Source of the DNA: an uncultured Enterobacterales bacterium
GTDB lineage: Bacteria; Pseudomonadota; Gammaproteobacteria; Enterobacterales; Enterobacteriaceae
DNA: 39,745 nucleotides
Direction: 5' to 3'
NCBI GenBank assembly: GCA_946478305.1
Contig: CAMLBO010000040.1
Span: 1 to 39,745, forward strand
Under the pieces are notes generated by a model, which made no database searches, had not been told where the DNA came from, and saw only the letters and a list, made by a program, of their open reading frames with translations. A program made the position numbers and the translations under genes. Shown one piece after another: positions 27,878 to 36,003 of the stretch; the stretch's first letter is position 1; each line of letters begins with the position of its first letter.

Positions 27878-29397
27878 ACTGCCGCAGTGCCCGGTGCCGT
27901 CTCTTTTCCTGCCATGGCGAACAGCACCACAACCGCCGAGGCCAGCGTGATTGCTACCAGACACAGCAGCAGATGATGCAGCGAGGCGCCGTAAATCTGT
28001 TGCAACTGGCTCACACTGGCGTCGGGCAGCAGGCGTCGGGCCTGAAATAAATCGCCGGTGGCCAGACGCTGGCTGGCCTGTGCGACGTTGATGCCGGAAA
28101 AATGTGCCGTCAGTCCACCGTGCATGAAGGCCGCCAGCAGTGCCCCCACCGTGGCCAGCGAAATCCCTTCCCCTGCCACGCGAGTGGTGCTGAAAATACC
28201 GGTCGCCATCCCCGCCCGCTCTTTGGGCACCACGCTGACCGACAGCCCATCCATCAGACCCCATGGCAGGCCCGTTCCCAGCCCGATCAGCAGCATCGGC
28301 AAGATCATCTGGTTAAGATCTTGCGCCCTGACCGCCACACTCAGCCACCATAAACCCAGCGCGGCCAGCACTAAACCCGAGGTACAAAGTACGCCCGCGC
28401 TTAGCCAGCGGGTCAGCCAGGCGGCCATCAGCGGCACCGCCAGCATCGGCAATGACAGCGCCATCATCATCAGCCCGGCCTGTTGCTCACTCAGGCCTGC
28501 GATGCCGATAAACTGCATCGGTAAAATCACCAACAGCACCACGAAACAGAAGCCGGTCGCCAGTGGCAAAGCCTGCACGCCGATAAAGCGCGGGAAGCGG
28601 AACAGAGACAGATCCAGCATCGGGTGCTTCACGCGCAGTTCCACGGTGATAAACAGCGCCAGCAGCAGCGCCGCGCCGCCGAGCATCCCCAGCACCTGCG
28701 GGCTTTGCATGCCGTACTGCGGAATATCCATCAGCGCCCAGGTCAGTAGCGCCAGCATGGCGGTAAAGCTCAGGGTGCCCGGCCAGTCGATACCCGCTGC
28801 ATCAGGATTACGCGACTCCTGCATGCGCCATGCGCCGGTCAGCAAAGAGAGCAGGGCAATCACGGTGGAAGAGAGAAACACCGAACGCCAGCCGAAATGT
28901 GCAATCAGTAACCCCGCCACAAAGGGTCCGAACGCCAGTCCGACGCCAAAACTGGTGCCGAGCAGGCTGAAGGCGCGGGTGCGCGCCGGGCCGTCAAACT
29001 CCTGTGCCAGCGCCGCAGAACCGCCTGCCAGCGCCGCGGCGGCCAGAATGCCCTGCACGCCGCGCAATAAATCGATCGCCAGCAGGCTGGTGCTGAAACT
29101 TTGCAGCAGTGAAAGCAGGCCAAAGCCCGCCACGCCGCAGATAAAGACTTTTTTACGGCCAAACTCATCGGCCAGCGCACCGGCGGCCATCAGGAAACAG
29201 CCGAACGTGAGCATAAAGGCGTTAGTTATCCAGCTCAGCGCCTGCGCGCTGCCGCCGAGTTCGCGGGCGATAGCCGGAGTGGCGACGGCACCGCTGACAA
29301 AGTTCAGCGGCATAATCATCCCCGCCAGACAGACGGTGAACAGCACACTGAGCTGGCCTGCCGCATGAGACGCAGAGTGAAGTTTAGGTTGAGTCAT
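27856..29397 (-). CDS. MFS multidrug exporter, DHA2 (14-TM, EmrB/QacA-like) family
   Basis: A proton-driven inner-membrane exporter of 513 aa, long enough for 14 helices. The frame is open to 29541; the ATG at 29397 (MTQPKLHSAS) is chosen because GGAC lies at normal distance and upstream residues look non-coding. Motif A is seen as GALADEFGRKKVF and the exporter motif C as GTSFGVGLAFGPFVAGLL. It is divergent from a LysR regulator across 130 bp that contain an interrupted palindrome. The substrate is unknown. Confidence 0.88.
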   Translation of the reverse strand: MTQPKLHSASHAAGQLSVLFTVCLAGMIMPLNFVSGAVATPAIARELGGSAQALSWITNAFMLTFGCFLMAAGALADEFGRKKVFICGVAGFGLLSLLQSFSTSLLAIDLLRGVQGILAAAALAGGSAALAQEFDGPARTRAFSLLGTSFGVGLAFGPFVAGLLIAHFGWRSVFLSSTVIALLSLLTGAWRMQESRNPDAAGIDWPGTLSFTAMLALLTWALMDIPQYGMQSPQVLGMLGGAALLLALFITVELRVKHPMLDLSLFRFPRFIGVQALPLATGFCFVVLLVILPMQFIGIAGLSEQQAGLMMMALSLPMLAVPLMAAWLTRWLSAGVLCTSGLVLAALGLWWLSVAVRAQDLNQMILPMLLIGLGTGLPWGLMDGLSVSVVPKERAGMATGIFSTTRVAGEGISLATVGALLAAFMHGGLTAHFSGINVAQASQRLATGDLFQARRLLPDASVSQLQQIYGASLHHLLLCLVAITLASAVVVLFAMAGKETAPGTAAVQKDLSP

Positions 29398-29467
29398 GGT
29401 CGTGTCCATAAAACAGGAAAGTAGCAGTGATGATAAAATGTCTGTAATTTGGTCGAAACAGGCTATC

Positions 29468-29486
29468 TGTCCGGATATTGCGGACA
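29468..29486. promoter_or_regulatory. Candidate LysR-type operator between the MFS and LysR genes
   Basis: TGTCCG-N7-CGGACA is a perfect interrupted dyad containing the T-N11-A pattern of LysR-type boxes, 42 bp before the LysR start and about 70 bp before the exporter start. Confidence 0.55.
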
Positions 29487-29527
29487 AAATAGCTCGTATG
29501 GCGGGTAGCAAACAGGGTGGAAACATT

Positions 29528-30418
29528 ATGGAAAATCTCAACGGTATGCTGGCTTTTGTGCGTGCAGCCCAACATCACAGCTTTGCTGCGGCGGGTGAAC
29601 GCATGGGGATCTCCGCCTCGGCGGTGGGTAAAAGCGTGGCCCGGCTGGAGGAAAAACTCGGCGTGCGGTTGTTTAACCGCAGTACCCGGCGTATCAGCCT
29701 GACCGACGAAGGCCAGCTGTTTTTCGAACGCTGTCAGCAAATAGTGGCGCAGATGGAAGAGGCCGAGCAGGAGATGTCACGGGTTTCGTCCGAACCACGC
29801 GGTAAATTACGGGTCAGCATGCCGGCGATTGGCTATCGCATGCTGTTACCGCATTTGGCGGAATTTATGCGCAGTTATCCGCAGGTCGAACTGGAGCTGG
29901 ATTTCAGCGACCGCATGGTGGACCTGATTGCTGAAGGTATTGATGTGGCGGTGCGCAGCGGTGATCTGCCTACGTCACAGTTGATGTCGCGGCGGCTCGG
30001 GCCCTTCCACTTCGCGATTGTGGGCAGCCCGGCCTATTTTGCTCATCATCCCCCACCGCAGATGCCCGTAGAGCTGGAGCGTCACGCCTGCCTGCGTTAC
30101 CGTTTTCCGGCTAACGGGCAGTTTCAGCCCTGGGCCTTCAGCAGCGGTCAGCCGCTGAATTTGCCGGTGGCGCTCAGCAGTAATAATCTCGAAGCGCTGT
30201 TGCAGGCGGTGCATCAGGGTGTTGGGTTGGCGTATGTACCGGAATTTCTGGTGCGGGAGGCGTTAAAAACGGGAGAGCTGGTGGCGGTGTTGGCAGAGCA
30301 TCTCGATGATACCGGAAAGTTCTCCGTCGTCTGGCCGAGCAGCCGTCATATGTTGCCCAAAGTGCGGGTGTTTATTGATTTTCTGACCGAAAAACAGGTA
30401 CTGGGTGAAAGAGGATAA
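29528..30418 (+). CDS. LysR-family transcriptional regulator
   Basis: A 296-residue LysR regulator. The frame opens at 29396 but the ATG at 29528 (MENLNGMLAFVRAAQHHSFA) has GGTGG upstream and is the standard LysR start. The winged helix-turn-helix spans about residues 3-62 (AAGERMGISASAVGKSVARLEEKLGVRLFNRSTR). The C-terminal periplasmic-binding-like effector domain is about 90-290. Its type (RRLGPFHFAIVGSPAYFAHH) is the CrgA/DmlR-like group often found beside the gene it controls, here the MFS exporter. Confidence 0.9.
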   Translation: MENLNGMLAFVRAAQHHSFAAAGERMGISASAVGKSVARLEEKLGVRLFNRSTRRISLTDEGQLFFERCQQIVAQMEEAEQEMSRVSSEPRGKLRVSMPAIGYRMLLPHLAEFMRSYPQVELELDFSDRMVDLIAEGIDVAVRSGDLPTSQLMSRRLGPFHFAIVGSPAYFAHHPPPQMPVELERHACLRYRFPANGQFQPWAFSSGQPLNLPVALSSNNLEALLQAVHQGVGLAYVPEFLVREALKTGELVAVLAEHLDDTGKFSVVWPSSRHMLPKVRVFIDFLTEKQVLGERG

Positions 30419-30469
30419 ACCGCGACAGACCGGGGGATTTCCGGGCTGCCACGGTATTGTTGTCTGGGG

Positions 30470-31939
30470 TTAAACGGGGACGGAAAACTGGAAGCGGGCC
30501 CCTTTGCCGGGCTGGTCCAGCAACTGAATATCACCGCCGTGCAGTTGCAAAATGCGCCGCACAATCATCAGCCCCAGTCCTCCAGCGCGGTGTTTGTTGG
30601 TGCTGAGAATAGAGGGGCGCACAAACAGATTGGCGCGCAGCTCCGGTGCCACGCCCGGCCCACTGTCGTTGAGTTCGACCATCACCTGCTGCTGTTCTTT
30701 CCACAGGCGGATGCTGATGTTTCCCCCCTCCGGCGTATGGCGTATGGCGTTATCCAGCAGATTGGTCAGCACCCGCTCAATCATGCCGAGATCGGCATTG
30801 ACCAGCGGGATCCCCGGTGCAATCTCGGCGGTCAGTTTCTGATGACGCGCTTCGGCGGCCAGCTCAAATTTCTGGAATACATCATTGACCAGTTCACACA
30901 GCGAAAACGGCTCTTTCTGCGGTTTGACCACGCCATATTCCAGCCGCGCCAGTTCGAACAGCTCCTGCGCCAGACGGCCAACTTTACGGCTCTGAGCCAG
31001 CGCGATACTGAGATAGCGCTGCCGCTCGTCGGCGCTCAGATGGTCAGCTTTCATCGACAGCGTTTCCAGATAACCGTGCAGCGAAGTCAGCGGAGTGCGC
31101 AGATCGTGGGAGATATTGGCAATAAATTCGCGGCGCTGCTGGTCCTGCGCCATCAGGCTTTGCCACTGCTGATCGATGCGTTTGGCCATGCCGACAAACG
31201 CCTGTTGCAGCTGAGCCACTTCATCGCGCAGCTGGCCGTCGGGTACCGGGCTTTTCGCCAGTGCCTGAATCGCTTCTATGCCACCGCTGTCAAGGTTGGC
31301 GATTTGCGCCGTCAGCTTGCGCACCGGGCGGGTCACCCAGCGGAACGCCAGCGCCCCGGCCAGCAGCCCGAACAACACCACCATGCCCATCGATCTCAGC
31401 GCCATATAAATGGCTGACTGGTATTGCGCCTTGCTGGCCAGCGCGGTGTAGTCATCACCCAGCAGGACGATATACACGTAGCCTTTGGTCACGCCATCGG
31501 CTTTCAGCGGCGCGGCGCTGAATACCTGCCGCGCATTCGGCGCGCGCGGGTTGTCACCATACACCGGCATTTGTGCTCCGTTCAGCAAAGCCTGCACCGG
31601 CGCTAAATCTATACGCTGACGCTGTAGTTTGCCGGCCGGTGCGGCGTTACCGACAATATTGCCGTCCCTGTCGAGCAGGTAAACTTCGACGCTCGGATTC
31701 ACCGCCATCAGGTGATTGAACAGGGTTTTCACCGCATCCGGATCCAGCTCATTTTGACGGAGCAGCGGATTATTGGCCGCGATTTGTGTCGCCAGATTGG
31801 CTGACAGCCGCTGGATCACCGCCTGGCTGTACTGGTTGCTGGATCGCACCTGCATATAGCCGGAAAGCAGGCTGCAGGCCACCAGCAGCAGAATAAACAC
31901 CAGCGTCAGGCGTTGGGAAAGCGTCAGTTTTTTCATCAT
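30470..31939 (-). CDS. Two-component sensor histidine kinase
   Basis: A 489-residue membrane kinase. TM1 is about 11-28, a periplasmic sensor of about 150 residues follows (VEVYLLDRDGNIVG suggests a PAS/Cache-like fold), TM2 is about 184-202 and a HAMP linker 203-258. The phospho-accepting histidine is H278 in FIANISHDLRTPLT. The ATPase domain has N397 (NLLDNAIRH), the DSGPG box at 425-429 and GGLGL at 453-457. The start abuts the regulator stop (TAAATGATG), so both are made from one mRNA. The signal sensed is unknown; the divergent redox genes suggest oxidative damage. Confidence 0.93.
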   Translation of the reverse strand: MMKKLTLSQRLTLVFILLLVACSLLSGYMQVRSSNQYSQAVIQRLSANLATQIAANNPLLRQNELDPDAVKTLFNHLMAVNPSVEVYLLDRDGNIVGNAAPAGKLQRQRIDLAPVQALLNGAQMPVYGDNPRAPNARQVFSAAPLKADGVTKGYVYIVLLGDDYTALASKAQYQSAIYMALRSMGMVVLFGLLAGALAFRWVTRPVRKLTAQIANLDSGGIEAIQALAKSPVPDGQLRDEVAQLQQAFVGMAKRIDQQWQSLMAQDQQRREFIANISHDLRTPLTSLHGYLETLSMKADHLSADERQRYLSIALAQSRKVGRLAQELFELARLEYGVVKPQKEPFSLCELVNDVFQKFELAAEARHQKLTAEIAPGIPLVNADLGMIERVLTNLLDNAIRHTPEGGNISIRLWKEQQQVMVELNDSGPGVAPELRANLFVRPSILSTNKHRAGGLGLMIVRRILQLHGGDIQLLDQPGKGARFQFSVPV

Positions 31940-32662
31940 TTACCCCTGAGCGTCTTCCGCTGACGACATAAATTTATAGCCCATACCCCAAACGGTCAGA
32001 ATGCGCTCCGGCTCAGCCGGGTTGGTTTCAATCTTGATGCGCAGCCGGTTGATATGGGTGTTCACCGTATGTTCATAGCCTTCGTGCTGATAGCCCCACA
32101 CCTGATTGAGCAGGCTGAGGCGCGAAAAGACCTTGCCGGGGTTTTTGGCGAAGAAATAAAGCAGATCGAATTCACGCGGGGTGAGATCGACCGGCAGCTG
32201 ATTGAGCACCACTTCGCGGGCGATGGGGTCAATCACCAGCCCGGCGAAGCTCAGGGTGCCGGCATCCATTTTCATGTTGCGGCTCATGGCTTCCTGACGG
32301 CGGAACAGCGCTTTAACTCGCGCCACCAGTTCCAGCATTGAGAAGGGTTTCGCCAGATAGTCATCAGCTCCCAGCTCAAGGCCGAGCACACGATGCACTT
32401 CGCTCGAACGGGCGCTGATGATGATGATCGGCGTGTAGCGCGTCATGTTGCGTGCGCGGCGGCAGATCTCCAGACCGTCGATACCCGGCAGCATGAGGTC
32501 GAGGATCAGCGCGTCCCAGCCGCCTTTTTCCAGCTGTGCGACCCCCAGATTACCGTCACCGGCGTGGGTTATTTCAAACCCTTCATCGCGCAGGTGCAGG
32601 CTCAGCAACTCAGCGATATCCCCGTCATCTTCCACGATCAAAATCTTTTTTGGCTTATCCAT
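31940..32662 (-). CDS. OmpR/PhoB-family response regulator
   Basis: A 240-residue regulator from the ATG at 32662 (MDKPKKILIVEDD), chosen over ATGs at 32674 and 32680 because AGGT precedes it and the receiver domain starts directly. The phosphorylation site is D55 in LILDLMLPG, with D12/D13 and K105 (LAKPF) completing the active site. The C-terminal winged helix includes LTPREFDLLYFF and EHTVNTHINRLRIKIE. It is cotranscribed with the kinase and divergent from the cytochrome b-molybdoenzyme genes across 158 bp. The pair occupies the role HprRS has for msrPQ in E. coli, but orthology to HprRS cannot be shown here. Confidence 0.93.
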   Translation of the reverse strand: MDKPKKILIVEDDGDIAELLSLHLRDEGFEITHAGDGNLGVAQLEKGGWDALILDLMLPGIDGLEICRRARNMTRYTPIIIISARSSEVHRVLGLELGADDYLAKPFSMLELVARVKALFRRQEAMSRNMKMDAGTLSFAGLVIDPIAREVVLNQLPVDLTPREFDLLYFFAKNPGKVFSRLSLLNQVWGYQHEGYEHTVNTHINRLRIKIETNPAEPERILTVWGMGYKFMSSAEDAQG

Positions 32663-32820
32663 CACGACCTGCATCTGCATTAAAAGGAGCGGTATTACCT
32701 GCAGTCTACACAAGCGCTTCACCCAGAGTTATCACATTTTATTTAACTTTGCGTGAGGTCTTGGGGAACAAATCTGCTCAATACTCGCTTCATCGACAGG
32801 GCAGATGCAGAGACATAACC

Positions 32821-33462
32821 ATGACGCTACACACAGACTTCTCACCGCAGAGTGAGCCGCAAAAAAGCAAAACTAAACCGGAGATCGTCCATCCGCTCTG
32901 GCTGCGTCTGACCCACTGGCTGAATGCGCTGGCGGTGCTGATTATGGTAACCAGCGGCTGGCAGATTTATAACGCATCGCCGCTGTTTGATTTTAGTTTC
33001 TCCCGCAGCCTGACCCTCGGCGGCTGGCTGGGCGGGGGCATCCAGTGGCATTTCGCCGGGATGTGGCTGTTTGGCTTCAACGGCCTGTTTTATCTGCTGA
33101 TGAATATTGTTACCGGGCGGATGAAACGTAAATTCTGGCCGCTCACGCCACGCGGCATTCTGCGTGATGCAGCTGCTGCGCTGCGTGGCAAATTGGCCCA
33201 CAACGATCTGCGCCATTACAACATGGTGCAGCGCGCGGCCTACGTTTTCGTCATGTTCGACGGCATCATCCTGGTGATCTCCGGGTTGGTGCTGTGGAAG
33301 TCGGTGCAGTTTCCGCTGCTGCGGGAATTATTGGGCGGTTATGACATGGCGCGCTATGTGCACTTTTTAGCCATGGGGTCGCTGGTCGGATTCGTCGCGC
33401 TGCATCTGGCGATGGTGGCATTAGTGCCAAAAACCCTGCTGGCCATGCTGCGCGGACGCTAA
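32821..33462 (+). CDS. Membrane cytochrome b (b561/Ni-Fe-hydrogenase type), partner of molybdoenzyme
   Basis: A 213-residue inner-membrane electron carrier with four helices. The frame opens at 32536 inside the divergent regulator; the ATG at 32821 is the first that leaves a normal N-terminus, although its ribosome site is weak. Candidate heme b ligands on the helices are H32 (LTHWLNAL), H77 (WHFAGMWLF), H181 (RYVHFLAMG) and H195 (ALHLAMVAL), as in the PF01292-type cytochromes. It is not MsrQ (six-helix ferric-reductase type). It lies 9 bp before the molybdoenzyme and should pass electrons from quinol or another donor to it, like YedZ1 of Azospira. Confidence 0.9.
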   Translation: MTLHTDFSPQSEPQKSKTKPEIVHPLWLRLTHWLNALAVLIMVTSGWQIYNASPLFDFSFSRSLTLGGWLGGGIQWHFAGMWLFGFNGLFYLLMNIVTGRMKRKFWPLTPRGILRDAAAALRGKLAHNDLRHYNMVQRAAYVFVMFDGIILVISGLVLWKSVQFPLLRELLGGYDMARYVHFLAMGSLVGFVALHLAMVALVPKTLLAMLRGR

Positions 33463-33471
33463 GGAACAGCC

Positions 33472-34275
33472 ATGAAGAACATCATTAAAAAAAGTATCAG
33501 TCAGATTTTCAGTGCATCAGACAGTGAAGCCATTGTGCAGGAGGCGCAGCAGCAGATTGCCCGCCATCTTGACGCGCCGTCACGCCGCCGCTTTTTGCGA
33601 CAGGGGCTGACACTGGGCGGCATGGCGATGCTGACTGGCTGCGATATCAGCGATAACGACAGCGTTGAAAAGGCGCTGGTGAACATCTCCGGTTTTAACG
33701 ACCGCGTGCAGGGCTGGCTTTTTGGGTCTACCCGGCTGGCGCCAGTGTATGCCGAATCGATGATCACCCGGCCATTCCCGTTTAACGCGTTTTACGCCGA
33801 AGAGGAGGCACCCGAGGTCAACGGCCACGATTATCGCCTGAAGATCGCCGGGCTGGCGCTGGATAAGCGCGAATGGTCGCTGGCGACGCTCTATCAGATG
33901 GCGCAGGTTAGTCAGGTCACTCGCCATATTTGTGTTGAAGGCTGGAGTGCGATTGGTAAGTGGGGCGGCGTGCCGTTCGGTGATTTCCTGCGGCTGATTG
34001 GTGCCGACCTGACGGCGGAATACGTTAGTTTTAAATGCGCTGACGAGTATTACACCAGCATCGACATGGCAACGGCGTTACACCCGCAAACCCTGCTGGC
34101 GCTGACCTATGACGGACAAATTTTGCCGCGTAAATACGGTTTCCCGATGAAACTGCGTATGCCGACCAAGCTCGGCTACAAGAATCCGAAGCATATCGAA
34201 GTGATTGAAATTACCAATAAGTTCACCGGGGGATATTGGGAAGATCAAGGCTACAACTGGTTCGGCGGAAGTTAA
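33472..34275 (+). CDS. Tat-exported molybdopterin oxidoreductase with lipobox (YedY1/MsrP-like)
   Basis: A 267-residue sulfite-oxidase-fold enzyme. The N-terminal region of 36 residues precedes a twin-arginine motif SRRRFLRQG (37-45), and the hydrophobic core ends in a lipobox LTGC (C57). Asp at +2 (D58) is the inner-membrane retention signal, so the enzyme may be a Tat lipoprotein held at the periplasmic face beside its cytochrome. The molybdenum-ligating cysteine is C154 in HICVEGWSAIGKWGG. GYKNPKHIEVIEIT and GGYWEDQGYNWF are typical of the MsrP/SorA-like family. Reduction of periplasmic methionine sulfoxide is the most likely role, from the neighbours; other substrates are possible. Confidence 0.88.
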   Translation: MKNIIKKSISQIFSASDSEAIVQEAQQQIARHLDAPSRRRFLRQGLTLGGMAMLTGCDISDNDSVEKALVNISGFNDRVQGWLFGSTRLAPVYAESMITRPFPFNAFYAEEEAPEVNGHDYRLKIAGLALDKREWSLATLYQMAQVSQVTRHICVEGWSAIGKWGGVPFGDFLRLIGADLTAEYVSFKCADEYYTSIDMATALHPQTLLALTYDGQILPRKYGFPMKLRMPTKLGYKNPKHIEVIEITNKFTGGYWEDQGYNWFGGS

Positions 34276-34294
34276 GTAAGGGACTATTTTATTT

Positions 34295-34380
34295 GCCATT
34301 TTGAATCCGGGCAGTGCTCACAATCCTCACGTACTGCATGTACGCTCCGGTTGTTCCGCGCTGGCCGTCTCCAAACTGGC
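34295..34380. repeat. Imperfect 86-bp palindromic intergenic element
   Basis: Centred on GTAC-TGCAT-GTAC (34331-34343), the arms pair imperfectly out to GCCATTTTG (34295) and CAAACTGGC (34380), symmetric to within one base. It fits a cruciform-forming dispersed repeat or MITE-like element, inserted between the molybdoenzyme and the Met-rich gene. There is no T-tract, so it is not a standard terminator. Confidence 0.55.
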
Positions 34381-34458
34381 TGCAACAATAACGCCCCTGG
34401 CTCAATGAGATTTTTTACCAGCACAACTGTGCAACCTACTTTAAATAAAGGAAATACC

Positions 34459-34752
34459 ATGAAAAAACTGATGGCTGTAATGATGTTCTCTACCGCAATG
34501 ATGGGCTTCGCTGGCGTGACTCAGGCAGCGGATTCTATGTCGAAAGACGCGATGGGCAAGATGTCCCATGACTGCATGAAAAAAGACAGCATGGGTAAAG
34601 ATCAGATGGGCAAAGATGCAATGGGTAAAGACTGTATGTCGAAAGACAAAATGTCTAAAGACGCGATGAAAAAAGACAACATGAGCAAAGACAACATGAG
34701 CAAAGACAACATGTCGAAAGATGCCATGAAAAAAGATGCGATGAGCCAGTAA
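34459..34752 (+). CDS. Secreted methionine-rich MXKDX pentapeptide-repeat protein (MrpX-like)
   Basis: A 97-residue periplasmic protein. AAGGAAA precedes the ATG at 34459; the upstream extension of the frame to 34351 is not coding. The signal peptide is residues 1-23 (VTQA-ADS). The mature 74 residues contain 13 five-residue units of form M-x-[KH]-D-x plus two partial ones; methionine recurs every fifth residue (27, 35, 40, 45 ... 95), giving 15 Met, many Lys/Asp and two Cys (C39, C59). This is the pentapeptide MXKDX family. In Azospira a Met-rich secreted protein next to yedY1-yedZ1 scavenges hypochlorite by cyclic Met oxidation and reduction; that role is inferred here. Confidence 0.88.
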   Translation: MKKLMAVMMFSTAMMGFAGVTQAADSMSKDAMGKMSHDCMKKDSMGKDQMGKDAMGKDCMSKDKMSKDAMKKDNMSKDNMSKDNMSKDAMKKDAMSQ

Positions 34753-34796
34753 CCGCTCTCGGGTGACGTTATCCTGTGTCTGAACGCTTCATCAAG

Positions 34797-34819
34797 GCCC
34801 GCCATTTTGGCGGGCTTTT
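34797..34819. terminator. Terminator after the Met-rich protein gene
   Basis: GCCCGCC-ATTTT-GGCGGGC followed by TTTT, 45 nt after the stop; it also faces the end of the convergent aminotransferase gene. Confidence 0.88.
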
Positions 34820-34824
34820 GCGCG

Positions 34825-35964
34825 TTATTTCAGTGCGCGCTCGTCCAGCCAGCGGGCAAATACGTCCAGTGCTTCTTCCAGATTGGCGCGCCCGAACCCG
34901 ATGCGCAGAAAGTCTTCTGAAACCGGCGTCAGCTCCGACGCGTAGGTTACGGACGGGATCACCATGACGCCCGTTTCTTCGACCAGCCGCGTGGCAAAGG
35001 CTTCAGCCCCTTCCGCACCTTTATAGCGAACAAAGGCCAGCACGCCAGCTTTCGGCACGGTCAGTTCGAAGGTCTGTGGGAAGCGCGCCAGAAAATCGGC
35101 CAGCAGTTGAAAATGATTACGCGACCGTTGCATCACCCGTTCGAGAATCGGTGCGCGGGCGTTGAGTGCCAGCGTGGTCAGCATCTCACCGGGAATCGAA
35201 TTGCAGATCGACAGATACTGCTTCATGCGTTCGAGTTTCAGCAGCCAGGCGCTGTCCTGACAGGCGACCCAGCCGATGCGCAGCCCCGGCAGGCCGTAGG
35301 CTTTTGACGTGACGTTCAGCGAGATGCCGCGTTCGTAAATATCTGCCAGCTGCGGCAGGCGGTCGGCTGAGTGGAATTCGGTCAGCCGGTAGACTTCATC
35401 AGAAAAAATCCACACGCCACGCTCGCGGCACATTGAGACCAATTCATCCAGCTGCTGGCGGCTTATCAGCGCGCCGGTCGGGTTGTGCGGAAAGTTAATC
35501 ACCAGCACTTTGGTGTTGGGGCGCAGCGCCGCGCGGACTTTTTCGACGTCCAGCGCCCAGCCGTTTTCAGCCTCCAGCGCCACGCCGGTGACATCGCAGC
35601 GCGACATTGGTACGCTTTCGAGAGACTGATAATTAGGCGTGATGACCACGGCGTGATCGCCAGCGTCCAGCAGTGCATGAAAACTGGCATAAATCGCTTC
35701 ATCTGCACCGGCAAAGCTGATGATCTGCCCGGTATTCATGTTGTCGTAAGTCCCGGCAATCGCTTCCAGCAGCTCAGGTGTTCCGCGCAGCGGCGGGTAG
35801 TCGAGCATGGCGTGCATAAACGGCTGACGGTGTTCAACGCCGGCCAGTTCAAACAGCGTATCGATGTTCATCGATTCCGGATAGGAAGAGGACAGCGGGA
35901 AGCGCACCGCGTGTTCCAGTTTCGATAAATAAGAAATTAATCGGAAATCTTGTGGAAAAGACAT
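34825..35964 (-). CDS. Class I/II PLP-dependent aminotransferase
   Basis: A 379-residue fold-type-I aminotransferase. The PLP lysine is K221 in NVTSKAYGLPGLRIGW; NPTG is at 161-164, the pyridine-contacting aspartate is D189 (IFSDEVYRL), and the substrate-carboxylate arginine is near the C-terminus (FLRIGFGR). Substrate cannot be read from sequence. It is the last gene of an operon with an amino-acid ABC permease and binding protein (39 bp gap), so it probably acts on the imported amino acid. CAGGT precedes the ATG. Confidence 0.88.
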   Translation of the reverse strand: MSFPQDFRLISYLSKLEHAVRFPLSSSYPESMNIDTLFELAGVEHRQPFMHAMLDYPPLRGTPELLEAIAGTYDNMNTGQIISFAGADEAIYASFHALLDAGDHAVVITPNYQSLESVPMSRCDVTGVALEAENGWALDVEKVRAALRPNTKVLVINFPHNPTGALISRQQLDELVSMCRERGVWIFSDEVYRLTEFHSADRLPQLADIYERGISLNVTSKAYGLPGLRIGWVACQDSAWLLKLERMKQYLSICNSIPGEMLTTLALNARAPILERVMQRSRNHFQLLADFLARFPQTFELTVPKAGVLAFVRYKGAEGAEAFATRLVEETGVMVIPSVTYASELTPVSEDFLRIGFGRANLEEALDVFARWLDERALK

Positions 35965-36003
35965 GGCATACCTGCGACTTATTTTGAAAGCTTCAGAAAG
36001 CGA

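Noticed and set aside
28058-29368. 436-residue frame opposite the MFS gene
   Set aside because: It is an antisense shadow; its composition is Ser/Ala/Pro-rich without domains, while the minus strand encodes a clear 14-helix exporter.
30539-31417. 292-residue frame opposite the histidine kinase
   Set aside because: Antisense shadow of a gene with all kinase motifs; no ribosome site and no recognisable domain.
30470-32662. The two-component genes as qseBC, which E. coli has near mdaB-parC
   Set aside because: They lie 28 kb away, are divergent from redox genes, and the kinase sequence does not recall QseC beyond general motifs.
32821-33462. Cytochrome b as MsrQ
   Set aside because: MsrQ has six helices of the ferric-reductase type; this protein has four helices and PF01292-like histidine positions.
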